Part shown: positions 1 through 5,105 of the stretch, piece by piece
Layout: each line of letters starts with the position of its first letter
Position numbering within the stretch: position 1 is the stretch's first letter
DNA from: Phycisphaerae bacterium
GTDB lineage: Bacteria; Planctomycetota; Phycisphaerae; UBA1845; UTPLA1
NCBI GenBank assembly: GCA_016935885.1
Contig: JAFGQA010000421.1
Span: forward strand, 1-5,105
Reading direction: 5' to 3'
DNA: 5,105 nucleotides
Translations under genes and position numbers: made by a program
The notes under the pieces: model-generated
Databases searched by the model: none
What the model was told of the DNA's origin: nothing
The model's input: the letters and a program-made list of their open reading frames with translations, nothing else

Positions 1-12
1 ACTGTACGCTCT

Positions 13-106
13 GCCGAGAATCCTCTCTCGGCACCGGCTTCAGGACCGAGAAGGGATTCTCGGTCCAGCAATCGTAGTCGCGTTTCCAGTGAAACGCGGT
101 ACTAGT
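13..106 (+). repeat. Left copy of terminal inverted repeat, three-hairpin element
   Basis: Bases 21-106 match the reverse complement of 5020-5105 at 82 of 86 positions. The element folds into three consecutive perfect hairpins. The first pairs GCCGAGA at 13-19 with 26-32. The second pairs GGACCGAGAA at 43-52 with 57-66 around a 4-base loop. The third pairs CGCGTTTC at 79-86 with 91-98 around a 4-base loop. The inner end is the palindrome ACTAGT at 101-106. All four differences between the copies (positions 25, 87, 88, 89) fall in predicted loops. No ORF covers the element. It ends 14 bases before the first possible start codon of the SNF2 gene, so it could lie in that gene's leader. It resembles a dispersed structured repeat (REP/MITE-like); I do not recognise a named family. 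Confidence 0.9.
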
Positions 107-120
107 GAAGCTGGCGTAGG

Positions 121-2928
121 ATGCCCGGTGTTTGCGAACCATGCGAGTGTGCCGCACGGCTCAAGGAGGCTACGATCGCAAATCAGGTATTGACAACATT
201 GACTGGGTCTTCAGAAAGGGCGGAAGTGGGAGTCGTGTCAGAGATTCGACTCACACCGACGGGGCATCTGTGCTGGGAATCCCCCGAGGGTCAGACCGAC
301 TCCGTGGACGTGAGAGCCTTGCGGGAGGTCTTTTCCAACGACTGGAGGGAAGGACTTTTCACGCTGGCGGCGGAGAAGACCGCCACGGGCGAATCGCTGA
401 CCCTGCACTACTGGCAGGGTGTGGCGGATCGGTACGTCACGGCATTGTGTCATATTCCCGGGTCGGCGGAGAAGATCGAGGTTGAGCCGCCGTCGCCGGC
501 TGAGTGTGCGACCTGGGTGCTCACGGCGCCGCCCATGCGGGGCGGGGAGTATCTGACAACGCAGGTTCTGCTGAACGTCTGGAGCGCGCTGGACGAGTGG
601 GTGGCGGAGGCGATCACCTCGGCGGGCGGGCTGGAAGCGTTCCTGCAGGCGCGGGCCCCGAAGTGGCATCAGGTTGGCCGCGTTTGCTTTCACCTGGCCG
701 AGAACAAGAACGATCAGGCCCGCCCGTTTGCCTTTCTGGCGACTTACGCGACTGGGTTCGGCACAGGGGGACGGTTGAAGCACTTGCCGCTGCGCAAGGC
801 CCTGGAGCAGTACGCCGGGGCGAAGGATCGATCCGCACTGATCAAGCTGCTCGCCCCGGTCCAGCAGGCCGCCGAACGTTGCGAATGGGTCATGAAACTG
901 GTGGATTCCGGCGAGGTGTATCAGCCGATGACGTGGACCGCCAAGCAAGCGTATGCGCTTCTGCGGACGGCGCCGGAATTGGAGGACAGCGGCCTGTCGG
1001 TTCGGCTCCCGGATTGGTGGAGGAAACGCCCCCGACCACAGGTGTCGGTGACGATCGGCCAGGCGAAGAAATCCACGCTCGGCACCGGCGCGGTGCTGGA
1101 TTTCGACATGAAGCTGGCACTGGGCGATGATACTCTCTCGTCGGAGGAGTTGGCTGAACTGCTTGCCGGCGAAGACGGGCTGGTCCTGCTCAAGGGCCAA
1201 TGGGTTGAGGTGGATCGCGAGAAACTGCGCGAGGCGCTCGACCACTGGCAGGCCATGGAGAACCGGGCGACGAACGGTGAAATCTCCTTTGTCGAGGGAA
1301 TGCGGCTGCTGGCCGGGGCGTCGGCAGACCTGAAGCATGAGGATCGAGCGGAAGAGGAACGTCCCTGGCTACACGTTTCCGCCGGCGATGGGATGCGGGA
1401 GATTCTAGCGGGCCTGCGCGAGCCGGGGCAACTGGATGCGGTCGAGCTTGGTGACGGGCTTGGTGACGGGTTGCAGGCGACGCTACGGCCTTATCAGCGC
1501 GTCGGCTTGGCCTGGCTGCGGTTTCTGACAACGCTGGGGCTGGGGGCGTGCCTGGCTGACGACATGGGGCTGGGCAAGACGATTCAGGTGTTGGCACTTC
1601 TGTTGTGTGATCGGGATGAACAACGCACGCAGCCGCGGAGGCCGTCGCTGCTGGTTGTGCCGGCCTCGCTTCTGGGCAACTGGCGCAGCGAGGCGAAGCG
1701 CTTCTCGCCGTCGCTGAAGCTCACGTTTCTGCATCCGGCCGAGACGGACCGCCGTGTGCTTGAGCGGATCGCGAGATCTCCCGAGCAGCGTCTTCGCGAG
1801 ACCGACCTGGCCGTCACGACCTACTCCATGCTTACCCGCCAGGATTGGCTGACGCGGATGGACTGGCGGCTGGTGATTCTCGACGAGGCCCAGGCGATCA
1901 AGAACCCATCGACGCGTCAGAGCAAGGCGGCGAAGAGGCTCCCCGCAGAGGCCAGGATCGTCCTGACCGGCACGCCGGTGGAGAACCGCCTGGGCGATCT
2001 GTGGTCACTGTTCGACTTTCTGAACCCGGGCCTGTTGGGCTCGGCGGGTGTGTTCAAGACGTTCGTCAAGGGTCTGCAAGAGCAGGAACGGAACCGATTC
2101 GCACCGTTGCGACGGTTGGTCGGGCCGTACGTCCTACGCCGGCTGAAGACGGATCGTTCGATCATCGCTGACCTTCCGGAGAAGATCGAGACAACACGGT
2201 ACTGCAACCTGACGAAGAAGCAGATCGGGCTCTACGAACAGACCGTACGGCGAATGCGTTCGGCCTTGGAGAACGCCGACGGCATGGCGCGGCGCGGACT
2301 GGTGCTCCAGACGCTGATGCGACTGAAGCAGGTCTGCAACCACCCCAGCCAGCTTTCCGGCGACGGCGACTACAGCCCCTCCGACAGCGGCAAGTTCCTC
2401 CGCCTCGGAGAGGTTTGCGAAGAACTGGCACAGCGCCAGGAGAAGGCATTGATCTTCACGCAGTTCCGCGAGATCATTCCTGCGCTGGCGGACCATCTTG
2501 CCGCGGTCTTCGGTCGTGCGGGGCTGGTGTTGCACGGCGGAACGAGTGTCAAGAAACGCAGGGGCCTGATCGAGCGGTTTCAGCACGACGACGGACCGCC
2601 GTTCTTCATCCTGTCGCTCAAGGCCGGCGGGACGGGCCTGAATCTGACCGCGGCTTCGCACGTGATCCACTTCGACCGCTGGTGGAACCCGGCGGTGGAG
2701 AACCAGGCGACCGACCGCGTGTTCCGCATCGGCCAAAAACGCAACGTGCTGGTGCACAAGTTCGTCACGAGCGGGACGATTGAAGAACGGATCGACGAGC
2801 TGATCGCGGAGAAGCGGCACATGGCCGACGAAATCCTGGCCGACGACGGCGAGATCAACTTGACGGAGCTGCCCGACGACGAACTAATACGACTCGTCCG
2901 GCTGGACGTGACGCGCGCGACGATGTGA
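121..2928 (+). CDS. SNF2/HepA-family DNA-dependent ATPase (helicase-like) with DUF3670 region
   Basis: This is a cytosolic SNF2-family motor predicted to couple ATP hydrolysis to translocation on double-stranded nucleic acid; its substrate is unknown. Residues about 40-320 form the variable N-terminal region. Residues about 255-385 match the SNF2-associated DUF3670 region, with FDMKLALGDDTLS and KGQWVEVD as landmarks. The ATPase core follows: LRPYQ at 455-459, Walker A DDMGLGKT with Lys486, VVPASLLGNW at 512-521, the DEAQ box at 588-591 and LTGTP at 615-619. The second RecA lobe has KALIFTQF at 775-782, GGTGLNL at 836-842 and QATDRVFRIGQ at 862-872, which carries the arginine-finger residues. 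All catalytic motifs are intact. The start is uncertain. ATG 121 is the outermost possible start, because an in-frame TGA lies at 106-108, but recognisable family sequence begins only near residue 40. GTG 226 or GTG 235 are good alternatives. The 935 residues are slightly short for the class. The gene is co-oriented with the SWIM gene and very probably co-transcribed with it. No membrane segment or signal peptide is apparent. Confidence 0.95.
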   Translation: MPGVCEPCECAARLKEATIANQVLTTLTGSSERAEVGVVSEIRLTPTGHLCWESPEGQTDSVDVRALREVFSNDWREGLFTLAAEKTATGESLTLHYWQGVADRYVTALCHIPGSAEKIEVEPPSPAECATWVLTAPPMRGGEYLTTQVLLNVWSALDEWVAEAITSAGGLEAFLQARAPKWHQVGRVCFHLAENKNDQARPFAFLATYATGFGTGGRLKHLPLRKALEQYAGAKDRSALIKLLAPVQQAAERCEWVMKLVDSGEVYQPMTWTAKQAYALLRTAPELEDSGLSVRLPDWWRKRPRPQVSVTIGQAKKSTLGTGAVLDFDMKLALGDDTLSSEELAELLAGEDGLVLLKGQWVEVDREKLREALDHWQAMENRATNGEISFVEGMRLLAGASADLKHEDRAEEERPWLHVSAGDGMREILAGLREPGQLDAVELGDGLGDGLQATLRPYQRVGLAWLRFLTTLGLGACLADDMGLGKTIQVLALLLCDRDEQRTQPRRPSLLVVPASLLGNWRSEAKRFSPSLKLTFLHPAETDRRVLERIARSPEQRLRETDLAVTTYSMLTRQDWLTRMDWRLVILDEAQAIKNPSTRQSKAAKRLPAEARIVLTGTPVENRLGDLWSLFDFLNPGLLGSAGVFKTFVKGLQEQERNRFAPLRRLVGPYVLRRLKTDRSIIADLPEKIETTRYCNLTKKQIGLYEQTVRRMRSALENADGMARRGLVLQTLMRLKQVCNHPSQLSGDGDYSPSDSGKFLRLGEVCEELAQRQEKALIFTQFREIIPALADHLAAVFGRAGLVLHGGTSVKKRRGLIERFQHDDGPPFFILSLKAGGTGLNLTAASHVIHFDRWWNPAVENQATDRVFRIGQKRNVLVHKFVTSGTIEERIDELIAEKRHMADEILADDGEINLTELPDDELIRLVRLDVTRATM
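190..218 (+). promoter_or_regulatory. Weak candidate promoter inside the annotated 5' end of the SNF2 gene
   Basis: A perfect TTGACA lies at 190-195. At a 17-base spacing the -10 slot (213-218) reads AGAAAG, a poor match to TATAAT. It would make sense only if translation begins at a GTG further downstream than 226 and 235, or if the transcript is essentially leaderless, because 226 lies too close to the -10 for a normal leader. The AAGGG at 216-220 could serve as a ribosome-binding site for GTG 226 or 235 whichever promoter is used. I list it only because the true start is unresolved. Confidence 0.15.
1447..1470 (+). repeat. 12-base tandem duplication within the SNF2 gene
   Basis: CTTGGTGACGGG occurs twice in direct succession (1447-1458 and 1459-1470). 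It is in frame and encodes LGDG-LGDG just before the LRPYQ motif, in the linker between the DUF3670 region and the ATPase core. It keeps the reading frame and adds four residues to a flexible hinge. It looks like a recent slippage duplication. Confidence 0.85.
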
Positions 2929-2931
2929 TGT

Positions 2932-2937
2932 GAGGAG
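2932..2937 (+). promoter_or_regulatory. Shine-Dalgarno of the SWIM gene
   Basis: GAGGAG sits 7 bases before ATG 2945 and 10 before ATG 2948. This decides the start: the upstream GTG at 2930 would place the ribosome-binding site inside the coding region. It lies in the short gap after the SNF2 stop codon (2926-2928), so the second gene probably has its own initiation on a shared transcript. Confidence 0.75.
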
Positions 2938-2944
2938 TGAGAGC

Positions 2945-4105
2945 ATGATGTCTTGGATACAGTGGGCTCCATACGTTCCCGTGGCCCAGCGACGCGCCAA
3001 CGCCCTGCGCGAGATGGGGAAGCTCCGCAAGAAAGGCAAGGACATTCAGCCCGTCGAGATCGAAGGGCGAACGATCGCACAAAGTTTTTGGGGCAAGGGC
3101 TGGTGCGATCATCTGGAATCGTTCTCCGATTTCGAGAACCGCTTGCCTCGCGGGCGAACGTATGTCCGCAACGGTTCGGTCTGCCACTTGGCTATCCACC
3201 CCGGGCGCATCGAGGCCATCGTCAGCGGCTCAGAGCTGTACAACGTCGACATCCGCATCAAGAAGCTGAAACCGGCCATCTGGGAGTCCGTTAAGAAGAG
3301 GTGCTCCGGGCGGATCGGTTCCATGTTGGAGCTGCTTCGGGGCAGACTGTCTGACCAGGTCATGGCCGTTGTGACCGACCGCGAGCAGGGCCTTTTTCCT
3401 CAACCGCGTGAGATACAACTCGGCTGTGACTGTCCCGACTGGGCGGTGATGTGCAAGCATGTCGCAGCCGTGCTGTACGGCGTTGGCAGTCGGCTCGACA
3501 GCCGGCCGGAACTGCTGTTCCTGCTCCGCGATGTCGATGCGCAGGAGTTGATTTCCACAGAGATGGCGGTGCCTGACGCCGTCGCAACGAGCGATGTGCT
3601 CGACGACGCGCAGCTCGGTGACATCTTCGGCATCGACCTTGATGTCGCGAGCGAACCGCAACGTGCTCCCAAGGCTGAACGGAAGATGCGACGCCGCGCG
3701 GTTGAGCGCGTCACCTCGATCCGGACGGGCAAGGAGACACGCCCCGCATCCCGGCGACAAGCCACGCCGACGCCGCGAGAATCCGCGCCGACAACGGGCC
3801 GATCCTCGATTTCCAGCAAAGCGCAACGAAAGGCCGCCGTCGGAAAGAAGCTCGCCCAAGCCGCCGCCGAGAGCCGGGCGCGGACCGGCGCGTCTAACGA
3901 GGCCGCGACGAGGATTCGACCAACCGGCAAGTCGATCGCCAGGCTGCGCAGGCAACTGGGGCTTTCGGCTGCCGAGTTCGGCCGCCAGTTGGGCGTTTCG
4001 GCAGCAAGCGTGTATCGCTGGGAGGCAACGACGGGCCGACTCAAGTTACAGGCACGCCCCCTTGCCGCACTGGCGAAACTACAACAACAGGCTCGAAGGA
4101 AGTAG
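2945..4105 (+). CDS. SWIM zinc-finger protein with basic linker and C-terminal XRE-like HTH
   Basis: This 386-residue protein is a likely nucleic-acid-binding partner of the upstream SNF2 ATPase. The N-terminal part has conserved-looking blocks: WAPYV at 7-11, WGKGWCD at 49-55 and PRGRTYVRNGSV at 68-79. The SWIM finger is complete, with Cys161, Cys163, Cys170 and His172 (CDCPDWAVMCKH), and is followed by AAVLYGVG. Residues about 240-328 form a low-complexity stretch rich in Arg, Lys, Ala, Ser and Thr, like a histone-H1-type tail. Residues about 330-383 resemble an XRE-type helix-turn-helix (IARLRRQLGLSAAEFGRQLG, then SAASVYRWE). The family corresponds to the SWIM proteins placed beside SNF2 helicases in many bacteria (B. 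subtilis YwqB next to YwqA, from memory). The gene starts 16 bases after the SNF2 stop, behind a good ribosome-binding site; the alternative start ATG 2948 differs by one residue. The biochemical role is not established. The HTH may bind DNA directly or act as a protein-interaction module. Confidence 0.94.
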   Translation: MMSWIQWAPYVPVAQRRANALREMGKLRKKGKDIQPVEIEGRTIAQSFWGKGWCDHLESFSDFENRLPRGRTYVRNGSVCHLAIHPGRIEAIVSGSELYNVDIRIKKLKPAIWESVKKRCSGRIGSMLELLRGRLSDQVMAVVTDREQGLFPQPREIQLGCDCPDWAVMCKHVAAVLYGVGSRLDSRPELLFLLRDVDAQELISTEMAVPDAVATSDVLDDAQLGDIFGIDLDVASEPQRAPKAERKMRRRAVERVTSIRTGKETRPASRRQATPTPRESAPTTGRSSISSKAQRKAAVGKKLAQAAAESRARTGASNEAATRIRPTGKSIARLRRQLGLSAAEFGRQLGVSAASVYRWEATTGRLKLQARPLAALAKLQQQARRK

Positions 4106-4196
4106 TCAATTCGGACGATCCTCCGGTCATCCTGCAGAGTCGGTCAGTCGGCCGCACGGATTGTGACGCCCGTACTGGGTCCATGACAGTCTAGGC
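4106..4196. other. Short non-coding spacer after the operon
   Basis: I see no gene here. There is no GC-rich hairpin followed by a T-run, so no intrinsic terminator can be called for the operon. The hairpins of the adjacent 4197-4285 element lie about 90 bases past the stop codon and are the nearest structure that could protect or end the transcript, but they lack a T-tract. Confidence 0.6.
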
Positions 4197-4329
4197 GGGT
4201 GCCACTGGCAGCTCGCCTGCCAGTGCGTATGCCCCATGCGTCCACCAGAGACATCAAACGGGCGGACAAGCCGCCCGTGGCACCCAGAATCGAATGCCGC
4301 CGGAAGTGTCACGGACCCGCCCGTACTGG
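4167..4329. repeat. 12-base direct repeats bracketing the small hairpin element
   Basis: CGCCCGTACTGG occurs at 4167-4178 and again at 4318-4329, on either side of the 4197-4285 element. The copies are not adjacent to the element ends (18 and 32 bases away), so they are not simple target-site duplications. They might be residues of a larger insertion or coincidence. Confidence 0.4.
4197..4285. repeat. 89-base MITE-like element with 9-base terminal inverted repeats
   Basis: The element starts with GGGTGCCAC (4197-4205) and ends with its exact reverse complement GTGGCACCC (4277-4285). Inside are two perfect hairpins: CACTGGCA at 4203-4210 with 4218-4225, and CGGGCGG at 4259-4265 with 4271-4277. 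The hairpins share bases with the terminal repeats, so the structure can switch between one long outer stem and two local hairpins. Short dispersed elements with this kind of end are familiar to me from planctomycete-type genomes; that is recollection only. It is non-coding and has no obvious target-site duplication directly at its ends. Confidence 0.75.
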
Positions 4330-4455
4330 TCGGCCGGATGTCGTTCGCGAGGTGCTCCCTGGCAACATGTATTCGGGAGGGAAGTTGCGCCAGCGGGCGG
4401 GCTGGCAGCAAAGGGGTCATCATCTCACTGGGCGGCCCCGAGGCTGTCGTTCTGA
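4286..4455. other. Region without an intact gene, possible 5' debris of the transposase
   Basis: No convincing coding sequence is present. In the frame starting at 4404, translation gives KGVIISLGGPEAVV. This loosely resembles the KHVLGLWEG-type block that precedes the second catalytic Asp in IS256-family transposases. It lies in a different frame from the better-supported remnant downstream, so if genuine the gene has suffered indels. A 6-base-stem hairpin (GCCAGC 4389-4394 with 4401-4406) is also present. Confidence 0.35.
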
Positions 4456-4698
4456 GCACGGTTCGCCGACGGGGCGTCGGGCTTGCGGGCGGCGGTGAAC
4501 GAGCACAGTCTGGGTTTGGCTCGGCAGCGTTGAACGAACCACAAGACCATAAGCGTGATCGACAAGCTGCCCGAGGCCGAACGGCCCGACGCGACCCAGC
4601 GTCTGCGGGCCATCTGGCGGGCGAAGAGCGAGGCGAGGGCTCGCAAGCTGGCGGCCAAGTTGAGCGCCGACCTTCGTCAGGCGGGCCACGAGCGGGCG
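4456..4698 (+). pseudogene. Decayed IS256/Mutator-family transposase fragment
   Basis: The frame beginning at 4456 reads FADGASGLRAAV, then LARQR, a TGA stop at 4531-4533, then TNHKTISVIDKLPEAERP and QRLRAIW. This follows the family pattern in which a DG-xxLRxAV block (with the second catalytic Asp of the DDE triad) precedes QRCxxHKxxNVLDKLP and an alpha-helical RxxLRxIW segment. The TGA sits exactly where the family has Cys, so one base change from TGC or TGT explains it. A second in-frame TGA occurs at 4453-4455. The similarity fades after AGHERA near 4698. The N-terminal domain, first Asp, final Glu and both insertion-sequence ends are not recognisable. It cannot encode an active transposase. 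The assignment rests on motif recall. Confidence 0.65.
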
Positions 4699-4990
4699 CC
4701 GAGGGGCCGCGGCAGAAGGTCATCTGTTCACCCGGAGACCTCAAGCTCCGACCGAAGGAAGACCCAAACGTTGCGTAGATTCCGGCCGTTGCTCTCAGGT
4801 CAGAGTCTGATACCGTGACCGTCGAATCCGGGAGTCGCGGGGCCACGGCCGCGTTCAACTCGAGGCAGGAAGCTTCTCATTCCGCCCCGGGGAATGCACT
4901 GAGGCCTTCCGGGAGGGTTATGGGACGTCAAGTTCACGTCTCCTACACGATCCGACGGCTCAGGAAGTACACGGTTGCGTGTCAGCCCTT
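4699..4990. other. Non-coding stretch, no recognised gene
   Basis: Only short arginine- and serine-rich reading frames with no recognisable domain or ribosome-binding site occur here. One small hairpin (CATTCC 4878-4883 with GGAATG 4891-4896) is present but has no T-tract. The stretch may include the degraded 3' part of the transposase gene, but I cannot align any part of it to the family. Confidence 0.5.
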
Positions 4991-5010
4991 GATTCTCAGA
5001 AACGAGAATC
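4991..5010. repeat. Hairpin related in sequence to the terminal repeats
   Basis: GATTCTC at 4991-4997 pairs perfectly with GAGAATC at 5004-5010 around a 6-base loop. GAGAATCC also occurs in the terminal repeats (16-23 and 5065-5072), so this may be an additional, non-duplicated hairpin of the same repeat family. It sits 9 bases inside the right repeat. The left copy has no counterpart on its inner side. Confidence 0.6.
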
Positions 5011-5019
5011 CTGTGATAG

Positions 5020-5105
5020 ACTAGTACCGCGTTTCATAAGAAACGCGACTACGATTGCTGGACCGAGAATCCCTTCTCGGTCCTGAAGCCGGTGCCGAGA
5101 AAGGA
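5020..5105 (-). repeat. Right copy of terminal inverted repeat, cut by the window end
   Basis: This is the reverse complement of 21-106 with 82 of 86 positions identical. The CGCGTTTC stem (5028-5035 with 5040-5047) and the GGACCGAGAA stem (5060-5069 with 5074-5083) are perfectly preserved. The 4-base loop of the first stem differs from the left copy at three positions. The outermost hairpin is represented by only one arm (GCCGAGA at 5094-5100), because the window stops before its partner. ACTAGT at 5020-5025 marks the inner boundary. Confidence 0.9.

Noticed and set aside
133..155. CxxCxC cluster at the N-terminus as a metal site
   Set aside because: It sits in a segment that may not be translated and has too few ligands with no flanking fold to support a zinc-binding call.
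238..1338. Long open frame on the minus strand (366 codons) opposite the SNF2 gene
   Set aside because: It lies wholly antisense to a gene with clear family motifs. Its translation is Arg/Gln/Pro-rich with no domain, as expected for the shadow of a GC-rich gene.
2885..2895. TAATACGACTC, identical to the first 11 bases of the phage T7 promoter
   Set aside because: The remaining consensus (ACTATAG) is absent and the bases are codons for the C-terminus of the SNF2 protein. Treated as coincidence.
4236..4778. 180-codon open frame on the plus strand after the operon
   Set aside because: It runs through the MITE-like element and crosses the transposase relic in another frame. It is low-complexity and has no clear ribosome-binding site or domain beyond a short possible transposase block.
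4127..4858. 243-codon open frame on the minus strand
   Set aside because: It spans the repeat element and the transposase relic in antisense. Its composition is Arg/Pro/Ser-rich and it has no recognisable motif.
4878..4896. CATTCC/GGAATG hairpin as a terminator
   Set aside because: The stem is only 6 bases, there is no following T-run, and no gene ends nearby.
4815..5024. Small plus-strand frame ending at the right repeat
   Set aside because: It reads through the GATTCTC hairpin into the terminal repeat, has no family resemblance and no convincing ribosome-binding site.
1..5105. CRISPR array, tRNA or rRNA genes
   Set aside because: No regularly spaced direct repeats and no tRNA cloverleaf or rRNA-like conserved sequence were seen on either strand by eye.

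Overview
The window is about 5.1 kb of GC-rich bacterial DNA. It holds one convincing two-gene operon on the + strand, followed by about 0.9 kb of gene-poor DNA with mobile-element debris. Near-identical 86-base structured repeats bound the whole block in inverted orientation. The GC-rich composition, the style of the short GGGTGCCAC-bounded two-hairpin element at 4197-4285 and the protein sequences suggest a Planctomycetota-type (or related PVC) chromosome. That is an impression from memory, not a search result.

Layout. Positions 13-106 hold a repeat of three consecutive hairpins. It is followed almost at once by a large SNF2-family ATPase (121-2928) carrying the SNF2-associated DUF3670 region and a full set of helicase motifs. 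Sixteen bases after its stop, a well-placed Shine-Dalgarno introduces a second gene (2945-4105). This encodes a SWIM zinc-finger protein with an intact CxC...CxH motif, an arginine- and alanine-rich basic linker and a C-terminal XRE-like helix-turn-helix. From 4106 to 5019 I find no intact gene. This stretch holds an 89-base MITE-like element, a decayed piece of an IS256/Mutator-type transposase with an in-frame stop where the family has Cys, and a small hairpin echoing the terminal repeats. The window ends inside the second, inverted copy of the terminal repeat (5020-5105).

How the parts may work together. SNF2 ATPases of this class next to a SWIM protein are a recurrent bacterial pairing (B. 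subtilis ywqA/ywqB is the reference I recall), and their function is poorly defined. The natural reading is a DNA-translocating motor and a nucleic-acid-binding partner, made from one transcript. The HTH and basic linker here would strengthen DNA binding by the partner. The flanking inverted repeats and transposase remnant raise the possibility that the pair sits in a mobile or rearranging segment. Dispersed repeats around an ordinary locus, or a contig broken at repeats, are equally compatible with the sequence.
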